Below the pieces are notes generated by a model, which saw only the letters and a list, made by a program, of their open reading frames with translations, was not told the origin of the DNA and ran no database searches. Below, piece after piece: positions 7,886 to 15,643 of a DNA stretch of 39,016 bases. Positions within the stretch are counted from its first letter, which is position 1. The number at the start of each line of letters is the position of its first letter. This stretch comes from Actinomycetota bacterium (GTDB taxonomy: Bacteria > Actinomycetota > Actinomycetes > Actinomycetales > Microbacteriaceae): positions 1 through 39,016 of the forward strand of contig JAFDWK010000019.1 of the NCBI GenBank assembly GCA_018268515.1, given 5' to 3'. Position numbers and translations under genes: made by a program.

Positions 7886-8062
7886 CCGGCCGCGGTGATA
7901 CCCGCCGCGGCGGCGTCGCGCACATGGAAGGCAGGGCCGAGTTCATCGGGCAGACTCAGCGGAGTTCTCATCCCGGCACTCTGTCACTCTGCGGCTCACG
8001 CGCGTGCGGACTATCCACAGGCGGCCGGCCCGCAGCAGGCCGTCAACGGGTGTGTGCGCTCT

Positions 8063-8123
8063 GCTCCCGTCGCAAAAGATGCCGTTCTGCGGCTCGGATA
8101 GCGGCATCTTCTGCGACGGGAGC
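8063..8123. repeat. 61-bp palindromic intergenic element, copy B
   Basis: This is the best-conserved copy. The arm GCTCCCGTCGCA pairs perfectly with TGCGACGGGAGC, and inside it AAGATGCCG pairs with CGGCATCTT around the loop. An extra right half-arm, TTCTGCGACGGGAAGC, follows at 8140-8155. The element lies in a gene-free stretch (7972-8255) between the DUF559 gene's 5' end and the 3' end of the SDR gene. I see nothing else supportable in that stretch. Confidence 0.85.
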
Positions 8124-8255
8124 GGGGAGAGGCGGACGTTTCTGCGACGGGAAGCGGTCCGGTCGCGCAAAGGAACGGCGCACGCCCGGCCGATGTCTTT
8201 GGGAATCGGCCTGCGCTGGGTGAAGTCCCGTGGCGCTGTGCAGATCGCGGAGCCG

Positions 8256-9023
8256 TTACTCCGCGCGCAGGCGCAGCTGGGCCATGCCGCCGTCGACCTC
8301 GATGAAGGTGCCGGTGGTGGATCCGGATGCGGGGCTGACGAGGTACAGCACGGCTCCGGCGACCTCGTCCGGCGACACCAGGCGACCGTGCGGCTGGCGC
8401 GCGTTCAGCGCGGCGCGCTCGGCGGCGGGATCCGCGGCGGAGTCGAGCAGCCGGCCGACCCACGGGGTGTCGGCCGTGCCGGGGTTGACGGCGTTCACCC
8501 GGATGCCCTCGCGGAGGTGATCTGCGGCCATCGCCCGGGTGAGCGCCGAGACCGCGCCCTTCGACGCGGAGTAGAGCGCGCGCTGCGGCAGGCCCATGGT
8601 CGACGCGATCGAGGCGGTGTTGCAGATCGCGGCGGACGGCGAGCGTCGCAGCCACGGCAGCGCCGCAGCGGAGACACGGGCGATGCCCGTCACGTTGATC
8701 GAGAGAACCCGCGCCCACTCGTCGTCGCCGTTCGCCGCGATGTCGCCCTGTGCGCCGATCCCGGCGTTGTTCACCACGATGTCGATGCGGCCGAACTGCT
8801 CGCCGATCGCGGCGACCGCCGCGTCCACGCTCGCGCGATCCGACACGTCGGCGGTGAACGCGGCGAAGCGCGGATCCGCGCCTGCCACATCGCGGTCGAG
8901 CACCGCGATCCGGGCGCCCTGCTCATGCAGCTGCGCGGCGATCGCCGCACCGATCCCGGATGCGCCGCCGGTGACGATCGCGACGAGTCCTTCGACCTGC
9001 GTTCCCTGTGCCTGACCGGTCAT
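8256..9023 (-). CDS. SDR-family dehydrogenase, probable 2-keto-3-deoxy-L-fuconate dehydrogenase
   Basis: The 255-residue protein is a classical short-chain dehydrogenase: cofactor motif TGGASGIG (about 19-26), NNAG, catalytic Ser in the NTASIAS segment, the YSASK catalytic pair, and a PGTADTPW segment after the active site. Its start codon overlaps the FAH-hydrolase stop (ATGA), so the two form one operon transcribed away from the dehydratase. In the known non-phosphorylating fucose route an SDR oxidises 2-keto-3-deoxy-L-fuconate to the 2,4-diketo acid, the substrate of a FAH-family hydrolase. The coupling of SDR and FAH genes here fits that step. L-fucose dehydrogenase is an alternative, but the aldo/keto reductase downstream of the dehydratase fits that role better. 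Confidence 0.85.
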   Translation of the reverse strand: MTGQAQGTQVEGLVAIVTGGASGIGAAIAAQLHEQGARIAVLDRDVAGADPRFAAFTADVSDRASVDAAVAAIGEQFGRIDIVVNNAGIGAQGDIAANGDDEWARVLSINVTGIARVSAAALPWLRRSPSAAICNTASIASTMGLPQRALYSASKGAVSALTRAMAADHLREGIRVNAVNPGTADTPWVGRLLDSAADPAAERAALNARQPHGRLVSPDEVAGAVLYLVSPASGSTTGTFIEVDGGMAQLRLRAE

Positions 9024-9880
9024 GCCCGTGCCTCCCATGCGGTGAATTCCTGACGCTGGCTCCCCAGCCCCTCGATGTCGATCTCCACGACGTCCCCGGC
9101 GCGCAGGTACGGGAACTTCCCGCCGAACGCGACGCCCTGCGGCGTGCCGGTGAGGATCAGGTCCCCGGGCTCGAGGGTCATGTACTGCGAGATGTGATGC
9201 ACGATCTCGGCGACCGAGAAGATCATGTCGTTCGTGTTCGAGTCCTGGCGCGGCTCGCCGTTCACGAAGCTGCGCAGGCGCAGGTTCTGCACGTCGACCT
9301 CGTCGGGCGTGACCAGCCACGGGCCGGTCGGGTTGAAGCCGAAGGCCGCCTTGCCCTTCGACCACTGCCCGCCGGAGACCTCCATCTGGAACGCGCGCTC
9401 GGAGACGTCGTTGCAGACGACGTAGCCGGCGATGTGCGCCGCGGAGTCGGCGGGGGAGTCGAGGTAGGCGGCGCGGGATCCGATCACGACCCCGAGCTCC
9501 ACCTCCCAGTCGGTCTTCTCACTGCCGCGCGGGATCGTCACCGCGTCGTCGGGGCCCACGACCGTGTTCGGGGTCTTCAGGAACAGGATCGGGACCGTGG
9601 GCGGCTCCGCGCCGGACTCGCGGGCGTGCGCGGCGTAGTTCTGCCCCACGCAGATCACGGCGCTCGGGCGTGCGATCGGTGATCCGACGCGCCGCGCGTC
9701 CGCGTCGGTGAGCTCCGGCAGGGTGTCGGCGTCGAGGGCGGCACGCGTGCGCCCCACGGGGTCGGCCGCCAGGAAGTCGCCGTTCACATCGGAGGTCACA
9801 GGCCGAAGATCGTAGGTACGGTCTTCGGCGATGACGACCGGGATCTCGGATCCGGGGTCGCCCAGACGCGCGAACTTCAT
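9020..9880 (-). CDS. FAH-family hydrolase, probable 2,4-diketo-3-deoxy-L-fuconate hydrolase
   Basis: The 286-residue protein is a fumarylacetoacetate-hydrolase fold enzyme with a small N-terminal domain (1-70) and the catalytic domain after ICVGQNYAAHA (about 77-86). Metal-binding acids are visible as E126 and E128 in WEVELG and D158 in CNDVSER, and the C-terminal LTGTPQGV loop is present. Such enzymes cleave the 2,4-diketo acid of the fucose pathway to pyruvate and L-lactate. ATG 9880 is chosen because AGGAG lies 5 nt upstream and MKFARLG is the family's usual start. The gene shares a control region with the divergent dehydratase. Substrate assignment is inferred from context. Confidence 0.86.
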   Translation of the reverse strand: MKFARLGDPGSEIPVVIAEDRTYDLRPVTSDVNGDFLAADPVGRTRAALDADTLPELTDADARRVGSPIARPSAVICVGQNYAAHARESGAEPPTVPILFLKTPNTVVGPDDAVTIPRGSEKTDWEVELGVVIGSRAAYLDSPADSAAHIAGYVVCNDVSERAFQMEVSGGQWSKGKAAFGFNPTGPWLVTPDEVDVQNLRLRSFVNGEPRQDSNTNDMIFSVAEIVHHISQYMTLEPGDLILTGTPQGVAFGGKFPYLRAGDVVEIDIEGLGSQRQEFTAWEARA

Positions 9881-9949
9881 GATTCTCCTGCCTTCTCGCG
9901 GGGATGGATGGATCCGCCGCCCGAACGGCGTGCGCGGATGCATGCCGCG

Positions 9950-9983
9950 TTGACAGTATAGACATCCGATGTTTACACTCCAA
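9950..9983. promoter_or_regulatory. Overlapping divergent promoters with operator copy 2 in both spacers
   Basis: Rightward promoter: -35 TTGACA (9950-9955), 18-bp spacer, -10 TACACT (9974-9979). Leftward promoter: -35 TTGGAG (9978-9983), 17-bp spacer, -10 TATACT (9955-9960). The perfect palindrome ACATCCGATGT (9962-9972) sits in the spacer of both, so one bound repressor dimer would block dehydratase and FAH/SDR transcription together. Confidence 0.75.
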
Positions 9984-10047
9984 CTGTCGGGGAGCATGAC
10001 GGCCTTCTGTGCCGCAGCCCCGACGACCGGCCCAGAACAGGAGAACC

Positions 10048-11355
10048 GTGAGCCGCATCGTCGCGCTGGAGACCAGCGACATCCGATTCCCCACCTCGCT
10101 CAGCCTCGACGGCTCTGACGCGATGAACCCCGACCCCGACTACTCCGCGGCGTACGTGATCGTGCGCACCGACGCGGCGGACGGCATCGACGGACACGCG
10201 TTCGTGTTCACGATCGGCCGCGGCAACGATGTGCAGGTCGCGGGCATCGACGCGCTCGCAGGTCACCTCGTCGGCCGTGAGCTGGAGCCGCTGCTCGACG
10301 ACATGGGCGGAACGTTCCGGGAGATCATCGGAGACTCGCAGCTGCGCTGGCTCGGCCCGGAGAAGGGCGTCATGCACATGGCCATCGGCGCCGTGATCAA
10401 CGCGCTGTGGGACATCAAGGCCAAGCGCGCGGGCCTCCCGCTGTGGCAGCTTCTCGCCCGGATGACGCCGGAGGAGATCGTCGACCTCGTCGACTTCCGC
10501 TACCTCACCAACGCCCTCACCCGCGAGGATGCGCTGACGATCCTGCGCGACGCCGAGGCCGGCCGCGCGGAGCGCGAGCAGCAGCTGCTCGCGACCGGAT
10601 ACCCGGGCTACACCACGAGCCCCGGCTGGCTGGGCTATTCGGACGAGAAGCTCGAGCGCCTCGCCCTCCAGGCGATGGCCGACGGCTTCACGCAGATCAA
10701 GCTCAAGGTCGGCGCCGACCTCGACGACGACATCCGCCGGTTCCGCAAGGCCCGTGAGGTGTGCGGCCCCGACTTCCCGATCGCGATCGACGCGAACCAG
10801 CGCTGGGAGGTGTCCGAGGCGATCGCCTGGGTGAACGCCCTCGCCGAGTTCCACCCGGCGTGGATCGAGGAGCCGACGAGCCCCGACGACGTGCTCGGGC
10901 ACGCCGAGATCGCCCGTGGCGTCGCGCCGATCCGCGTCGCGACCGGCGAGCACGCGCAGAACCGGATGATCTTCAAGCAACTGCTGCAGGCCGAAGCGAT
11001 CCAGGTGATGCAGATCGACGCCGTGCGCGTGGCGGGCGTGAACGAGAACATCGCGAACCTGCTGCTCGCCGCGAAGTTCGGCGTCCCGGTGTGCCCGCAC
11101 GCGGGCGGTGTGGGCCTGTGCGAGGCTGTGCAGCACCTGTCCATGTTCGACTTCGTCGCCGTCTCCGGCAGCCGCGAGGGGCGCATGATCGAGTACGTGG
11201 ATCACCTGCATGAGCACTTCGTGGTGCCGACCGACATCCGCGGCGGCTCCTACACGGCGCCCACCGCACCCGGCAACGGCATGGAGATGAAGGCGGCCAG
11301 CCGCACCGAGTTCGCCTGGACCGGCGAGCACCGCGAAGCGGATGCGCATGTCTGA
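10048..11355 (+). CDS. L-fuconate dehydratase (enolase superfamily)
   Basis: The 435-residue protein is a mandelate-racemase-type enolase-superfamily member. The catalytic set is visible: K218 and K220 (KLK), metal ligands D248, E274 and E301 ([23 protein letters not shown]), and H351 in CPHAGGVGL. These positions agree with those I recall for the characterised Xanthomonas L-fuconate dehydratase. The first residues ([14 protein letters not shown], then DYSAAYVIV) also follow that family. It dehydrates L-fuconate to 2-keto-3-deoxy-L-fuconate in the cytoplasm. GTG 10048 is chosen because CAGGAGAA lies just upstream; earlier in-frame codons have no such site. It heads the rightward operon and is controlled by the 9962-9972 palindrome. 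Confidence 0.93.
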   Translation: MSRIVALETSDIRFPTSLSLDGSDAMNPDPDYSAAYVIVRTDAADGIDGHAFVFTIGRGNDVQVAGIDALAGHLVGRELEPLLDDMGGTFREIIGDSQLRWLGPEKGVMHMAIGAVINALWDIKAKRAGLPLWQLLARMTPEEIVDLVDFRYLTNALTREDALTILRDAEAGRAEREQQLLATGYPGYTTSPGWLGYSDEKLERLALQAMADGFTQIKLKVGADLDDDIRRFRKAREVCGPDFPIAIDANQRWEVSEAIAWVNALAEFHPAWIEEPTSPDDVLGHAEIARGVAPIRVATGEHAQNRMIFKQLLQAEAIQVMQIDAVRVAGVNENIANLLLAAKFGVPVCPHAGGVGLCEAVQHLSMFDFVAVSGSREGRMIEYVDHLHEHFVVPTDIRGGSYTAPTAPGNGMEMKAASRTEFAWTGEHREADAHV

Positions 11356-12328
11356 GCCCGTCGACACCCCCGTCAGGCCCGCGATCCCGGCCCTCGGCTA
11401 CGGCGCCGCAAACGTCGGGAACCTGTTCCGCGTGCTCACCGACGACGAGGCCTGGGCCGTGCTGGACGCCGCGTGGGAGAGCGGTATCCGTCTCTACGAC
11501 ACCGCCCCGCACTACGGGCTCGGACTCTCGGAGCGCCGGCTCGGGGCGTTCCTGCAGACCAAGCCGCGGGACGAGTACGTGCTCTCTACCAAGGCGGGAC
11601 GCCTCCTGCGCCCGAACGCCGACCACATCGCCGGCGGCCTCGACACGGCCAACGACTTCTTCGTCCCCGACGACCTGCAGCGCGTCTGGGACTTCTCGGA
11701 GGCCGGGATCCGCGCCAGCCTCGACGAGTCGCGCGAGCGCCTCGGCATCGAGCGCATCGACATCCTCTACCTGCATGACCCGGAGCGGCACGACCTGGGT
11801 CTTGCACTCGCCGAGGCGTTCCCCGCGCTTGAGTCGCTACGCGTGGAGGGGCAGGTGGGCCGGATCGGCATCGGATCCATGACCGCCGACGCGCTGACCG
11901 CCGCGGTGCGCTCCGCCGACCTCGACACGATCATGGTGGCCGGGCGCTACACGCTGCTTGAGCAGCCGGCGGCCGCCGACGTGATCCCGGCGTGCGCCGA
12001 GCGCGGCACGGACATCGTCGCCGCCTCGGTCTTCAACTCCGGCCTGCTCGCGCAGAACGAGCCGCGCCGCGACGGACGCTACGAATACGGCGCGCTGCCG
12101 GAGGAGCTCTGGCAGCGGCTCACCCGGATCGCCGACATCTGCCGCGCGCACGGCGTCCCGCTGCCCGCGGCCGCGCTACAGTACCCGCTGCAGTCCCCGG
12201 TCGTGACCTCGGTCGTGGTCGGCGGGAGCCGTCCGGAGCAACTCCGGCAGAATGCGGAGCTGGCCGCCCTCGACATCCCGGCGGACCTCTGGCGCGAGCT
12301 CGCGGCCGAGGCCCTGATCCCTGGCTGA
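11348..12328 (+). CDS. Aldo/keto reductase, probable L-fucose dehydrogenase (D-threo-aldose 1-dehydrogenase type)
   Basis: The protein of about 326 residues has the aldo/keto-reductase barrel with its catalytic tetrad: D51 and Y56 (LYDTAPHYG), K82 (LSTKAG) and the His of LYLHDPE. The cofactor end carries VVGGSRPEQ. It resembles the branch that includes D-threo-aldose 1-dehydrogenase, which oxidises L-fucose to the lactone. It overlaps the fuconate dehydratase by 8 nt, so it is co-translated with it. ATG 11348 is preferred to ATG 11342 because the weak GAAGCGG ribosome site is then better spaced. It would supply the lactone used by the amidohydrolase at 5230. Specificity for fucose is inferred from context. 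Confidence 0.85.
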   Translation: MSEPVDTPVRPAIPALGYGAANVGNLFRVLTDDEAWAVLDAAWESGIRLYDTAPHYGLGLSERRLGAFLQTKPRDEYVLSTKAGRLLRPNADHIAGGLDTANDFFVPDDLQRVWDFSEAGIRASLDESRERLGIERIDILYLHDPERHDLGLALAEAFPALESLRVEGQVGRIGIGSMTADALTAAVRSADLDTIMVAGRYTLLEQPAAADVIPACAERGTDIVAASVFNSGLLAQNEPRRDGRYEYGALPEELWQRLTRIADICRAHGVPLPAAALQYPLQSPVVTSVVVGGSRPEQLRQNAELAALDIPADLWRELAAEALIPG

Positions 12329-12362
12329 GCGATGCCGGCCCCGTCCGGCCGTGGACCGCGTC

Positions 12363-12423
12363 GCTCCCGTCGCAGAAGTTGCCGGAAAGACGCACGGAAA
12401 GCGGCAGAATTCGCGACGGGAGC
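12363..12423. repeat. 61-bp palindromic intergenic element, copy C
   Basis: The outer arms GCTCCCGTCGCA and CGCGACGGGAGC pair at 11 of 12 positions, and the inner arms are more diverged than in copies A and B. Length is again exactly 61 bp. It lies 34 nt after the aldo/keto reductase stop, where it could also work as a terminator. Confidence 0.75.
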
Positions 12424-12445
12424 GCATCCGGGGTGGATCGGGAGC

Positions 12446-12469
12446 GGATCCGGAGCCGGCTCCGGATCC
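12446..12469. repeat. Perfect 24-bp palindrome upstream of fucU
   Basis: The half-sites GGATCCGGAGCC and GGCTCCGGATCC abut without spacer, 58 bp before the fucU start. It has no T-tract, so it is a weak terminator candidate; it could be an operator. Confidence 0.6.
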
Positions 12470-12526
12470 TGACCCAGGGACGACAGCGACAGCGGGACCG
12501 CACGACGAACGACGAAAGGGAACGAC

Positions 12527-12946
12527 ATGCTCGAAGGAATCGACCCCCTGCTGACGGGCGAGCTGCTGCTGCACCTCGACCGCATGGGCCACTCCGACGC
12601 GGTGGTCGTGGCCGATGCGCACTTCCCGGCGTGGGCGCTCGGCGCGCGCGTCGTGGATCTGCCCGGCACGACCACGCCGGCCGTGGTCGCGGCGATCCGC
12701 TCGGTGCTGCCGCTCGACGACGCCCCCGGCATGGACCTCATGACCTCGGCCGACGCGACGGTGCTCGACGTTCAGCGCGAACTCATGGCCGCCGCCGGCA
12801 CCGACGAGGGGACCACGCGCTTCGTGGAGCGCTTCGCCTACTACGACGTCGCGAAGGGCGCCTACCTCATGGTGCGCACGGGGGAGACCCGCACCTACGG
12901 AAACGCGCTGCTGCGCAAAGGCGTCGTCGGACACCCGTCCGCCTGA
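12527..12946 (+). CDS. fucU: L-fucose mutarotase (RbsD/FucU family)
   Basis: The 139-residue protein matches FucU in length and motifs. It begins MLEGIDPLLTGELL, has the catalytic-type H22 in HLDRMGHSD, D30 in VVADAHFP, the RFAYYDVAK segment and the C-terminal TYGNALLRKG typical of fucose-specific rather than ribose-specific members. It interconverts alpha- and beta-L-fucose, which matters because the fucosidase releases one anomer and the dehydrogenase may use the other. GAAAGGGA lies just upstream of the ATG. It precedes a GH29 fucosidase by 34 nt, in the same direction. Confidence 0.92.
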   Translation: MLEGIDPLLTGELLLHLDRMGHSDAVVVADAHFPAWALGARVVDLPGTTTPAVVAAIRSVLPLDDAPGMDLMTSADATVLDVQRELMAAAGTDEGTTRFVERFAYYDVAKGAYLMVRTGETRTYGNALLRKGVVGHPSA

Positions 12947-12980
12947 GCCGCCCCACCCCAGGATCGAGAAGGAGACAGAG

Positions 12981-14249
12981 ATGCGACAGCAGTGGTTCGA
13001 CGAGGCCCGGTTCGGGATGTTCGTGCACTTCGGCCTGTACAGCGGGGCGGCGCGGCACGAGTGGGTGCAGAATTACGAGCGCCTGACCGCCGAGGAGTAC
13101 CAGACCTACTTCGACCACTTCGACCCCGACCTGTTCGACGCCGCCGCCCTCGCCCGCCGCGCGAAGGCCACGGGGATGGGCTACGTCGTGCTCACCACGA
13201 AGCACCACGACGGGTTCTGCCTCTGGGACTCGGCGCTCACCGACTACACCGCCGTCACCGCGTGCGGGAGGGATCTGGTGCGCGGGTACGTCGACGCGCT
13301 GCGCGCCGAGGGGCTGCGCGTGGGCCTCTACCACTCGCTCATCGACTGGCACCACCCGGACTTCACCGTGGACGAGAACCACCCGCGACGCGGCGACGAG
13401 TCGGAGCGCGCGCGCAACGCCGAGCGTGACATGGGCCGCTACCGCGCGTACCTGCACGGTCAGGTGCGGGAGCTGCTCACGCAGTACGGCGACATCGACT
13501 ACCTGTTCTTCGACTTCACCTACCCCGAGGGCAGGGACGGCTGGGAGGGCAAGGGGCCGGACGACTGGGACGCCGCGGGGCTGCTGGCGCTCTGCCGGGA
13601 ACTGCAGCCGCAGATGCTCGTGAACGACCGCTTGGGGATCCCCGCCGACTTCGTGACGCCGGAGCAGTACCAGCCGACCGCGCCGATCGTGGTGGACGGC
13701 GTCCCTCAGGTGTGGGAGGCGTGCCAGACGATCGATGGATCCTGGGGCTACCACCGCGACAATCACGACCAGAAGTCGGCCGTGCTGCTCGCGCAGATGC
13801 TCGCCGACTCCGTGTCGATGGACGGCAACATGCTGCTCAACATCGGACCGGATGGACGGGGCAGCATCGCGCCCCGCGACGAGGCCGTGCTCGCGGAGCT
13901 GGGCGAGTGGCTGCGGCTGCACCGCGACGCGATCGTCGGCGCCGGTCATGCCTCCTTCGAGGCGCCCCGCGAGGGGGTCTACACCCGGCGCGGCGACCGC
14001 CTCTACCTGCACCTGTTCTCCTGGCCGCTCGGCTACGTGCACCTCGAGGGGCTTGCGGACCGGGTGACCTACGCGCGTCTGCTGAACGACGGATCCTGGC
14101 TCAAGACTTCGGTGACGGATCCGGATCAGCAGGCGACGCTCATGACGCCCGCGGGGGAGTCGGAGGGCACGCTCACGGTGCACCTGCCCGTGCAGCGTCC
14201 CGAGGTGCTGATCCCGGTCATCGAACTCACGCTCGCGCCCGGAGCCTGA
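12981..14249 (+). CDS. GH29 alpha-L-fucosidase, intracellular
   Basis: The 422-residue protein has the GH29 catalytic barrel: FGMFVHFGLYS at the start, TTKHHDGFCLWDS (about 72-84), and D178 in DYLFFDFTYPEG as the probable nucleophile. The LLNIGPDGRGSI segment seen in family members follows. A short beta-sandwich remainder ends the protein. No signal peptide is present, so it acts on fucosides imported by the ABC transporter. GAAGGAGA stands 7 nt before the ATG. It is convergent with the ROK repressor, 19 nt apart. Its nucleophile context (FFDF) differs from the LWNDIEWP of the second GH29 gene at 21435, so the two may prefer different linkages. Confidence 0.93.
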   Translation: MRQQWFDEARFGMFVHFGLYSGAARHEWVQNYERLTAEEYQTYFDHFDPDLFDAAALARRAKATGMGYVVLTTKHHDGFCLWDSALTDYTAVTACGRDLVRGYVDALRAEGLRVGLYHSLIDWHHPDFTVDENHPRRGDESERARNAERDMGRYRAYLHGQVRELLTQYGDIDYLFFDFTYPEGRDGWEGKGPDDWDAAGLLALCRELQPQMLVNDRLGIPADFVTPEQYQPTAPIVVDGVPQVWEACQTIDGSWGYHRDNHDQKSAVLLAQMLADSVSMDGNMLLNIGPDGRGSIAPRDEAVLAELGEWLRLHRDAIVGAGHASFEAPREGVYTRRGDRLYLHLFSWPLGYVHLEGLADRVTYARLLNDGSWLKTSVTDPDQQATLMTPAGESEGTLTVHLPVQRPEVLIPVIELTLAPGA

Positions 14250-14268
14250 CCCGCCTCCGCATCGCGCC

Positions 14269-15432
14269 TCAGGCGACGGGGTCGACCAGCTCCATCGCCA
14301 GGCGCGCGGCTCCGTACAGCGCCGCGTCGGGGCCGGTCCGGGCGGACTCGATCCGCAGGGTCTGCGTGGCGAGCGGATGGCACGCCTCGTACACGCGGCT
14401 GCGCACCGCGGCGAGGAAGGGCTCGCTCGCGCTCATGCTTCCGGTGAGGAATACGGCGTGCGGGTTGAAGAAGTTGACGACGCCCGACAGCACCTGGCCA
14501 AGGTGCGTGCCCGCCGTGCGCACCAGGGTGGTCGCGATCGGATCGCCGTTGCGCGCGAGCTCCAGCACCTCGGCGGCGCCCGCGACGGCGACGCCGCGCT
14601 CGCGCATCTGGCGGACGACCCCCGCGCCGCTCGCGATGGTCTCGAGGCAGCCGTGGTTGCCGCACGAGCACGGGATGTCCGCCGCCTCGGCCACGCGCGT
14701 GTGCGTGATGTCCCCGGCCGCGGCGGTCGCGCCGCGGTGCACGGATCCCGCCACGATGATGCCGCTGCCGATCGCGGTTCCGGCCTTGACCGTGATGCTG
14801 TGCTGGTCGCGCGTGAGACTGTGGTGGTGCTCGCCCAGAGCCATGAGGTTCGCGTCGTTGTCGACCACGGCCGGAACGTCGAAGCGGGCGGTCAGCGCCT
14901 CGCCGACACGGAATCCGGGCCAGCCCGGCATGCGGGAGGGCTGATCGACGCTGCCGGTCTCGAAGTCGACCGGGCCGGGCAGCGCGATGCCCACCGCTCG
15001 GATGTCTGCGTCGACGGCGAGCTCGCGCAGACCCGCTTCGACGAGCGTGAGGGTCGCCTCGGGGCCGTCCGCGATCGTGATCGGGATCGTCGCCGTCCGG
15101 TCGAGGTGCCCGCCCAGATCCAGCAGGCCGAGCCGGGCGTGCTCGCCGCCGAGCTCCGCGGCCAGCACGCGGTGGGGTGTGCCGCCGAGGGACAGGCGAC
15201 GGGCGCGCCTCCCACCGGAGGACTGCGCCTGACCGTTCTCCCGCAGGATTCCGGCATCCACGAGCTCTTGCACGCGCAGGGAGACGGTGGACGGGGCGAT
15301 GCCGAGCAGGCGGGCGAGATCGGAGCGGGACAGCGCATCGCCCCGCGTCACCAGCTCGACGATCTGCCTGGCGTGGTCACCGGAGGCCGGGGGTTCGCGG
15401 CGGTCGGGGGACCGGTCAGCGGAACGTGCCAT
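14269..15432 (-). CDS. ROK-family transcriptional repressor
   Basis: The 387-residue protein has an N-terminal MarR-like winged helix (about 20-75: RSDLARLLGIAPSTVSLRVQELVDAGIL) followed by a ROK sugar-kinase-like domain. The zinc motif CSCGNHGCLE is visible in it. Such repressors (NagC/XylR type) release DNA on binding a sugar. ATG 15432 is preferred over the adjacent GTG 15435 because GAAGGA is then 6 nt away. A 22-bp palindrome at 15437-15458 overlaps this ribosome site and the predicted transcription start, and a second copy sits in front of the divergent transporter operon. The gene therefore probably controls itself and the transporter. The inducer is unknown; fucose or a fucosylated disaccharide is likely. 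Confidence 0.9.
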   Translation of the reverse strand: MARSADRSPDRREPPASGDHARQIVELVTRGDALSRSDLARLLGIAPSTVSLRVQELVDAGILRENGQAQSSGGRRARRLSLGGTPHRVLAAELGGEHARLGLLDLGGHLDRTATIPITIADGPEATLTLVEAGLRELAVDADIRAVGIALPGPVDFETGSVDQPSRMPGWPGFRVGEALTARFDVPAVVDNDANLMALGEHHHSLTRDQHSITVKAGTAIGSGIIVAGSVHRGATAAAGDITHTRVAEAADIPCSCGNHGCLETIASGAGVVRQMRERGVAVAGAAEVLELARNGDPIATTLVRTAGTHLGQVLSGVVNFFNPHAVFLTGSMSASEPFLAAVRSRVYEACHPLATQTLRIESARTGPDAALYGAARLAMELVDPVA

Positions 15433-15436
15433 CACA

Positions 15437-15458
15437 CTTCCTTCGAGGTCGAATGAAG
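15437..15458. promoter_or_regulatory. 22-bp palindrome, ROK operator site 1 (autoregulatory)
   Basis: The arms CTTCCTTCGA and TCGAATGAAG are related by dyad at 9 of 10 positions with a 2-nt centre. The palindrome overlaps the repressor's Shine-Dalgarno and the start point expected from the -10 TAGAGT (minus strand, 15462-15467). It matches site 2 at 15589-15610. Confidence 0.7.
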
Positions 15459-15523
15459 TTCACTCTAGCGGTGACCGCGTGAGAGGTCGTGATTGGTCAC
15501 GGATTTCTCACAATCGGAAGCAG

Positions 15524-15534
15524 ACATCGGATGT
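15524..15534. promoter_or_regulatory. Palindromic operator, copy 3 (ACATC-G-GATGT)
   Basis: This is the same perfect 11-bp inverted repeat as at 6139 and 9962, with the central base changed. It lies between the ROK repressor and the transporter operon, 109 nt before the binding-protein start, linking transporter expression to the FadR-type regulator. Confidence 0.7.
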
Positions 15535-15588
15535 TCGACTGGAATTTTGTCTCTCGCTCTGTCAGGATTGGGGCATAACCCCGAACTA

Positions 15589-15610
15589 CTTCGTTCGAAC
15601 TCGAACGAAG
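15589..15610. promoter_or_regulatory. 22-bp perfect palindrome, ROK operator site 2
   Basis: The arms CTTCGTTCGA and TCGAACGAAG are perfectly complementary around a 2-nt centre. It lies 34 nt upstream of the transporter start codon, downstream of any likely promoter, where a bound repressor would block elongation. Each arm differs from site 1 at one base. Confidence 0.75.
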
Positions 15611-15643
15611 CAAGGATCTGTTCGTGCCTGAGGAGGCATTTCA

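Noticed and set aside
8011..8020. CTATCCACAG, one mismatch from a DnaA box
   Set aside because: It is a single occurrence with no cluster, AT-rich unwinding region or dnaA/dnaN context, so it is not evidence of an origin.
6860..8160. The repeated CCCGTCGCA-type arms as a CRISPR array
   Set aside because: Copies are inverted within each element, hundreds to thousands of bases apart, with no regular repeat-spacer pattern and no cas genes.
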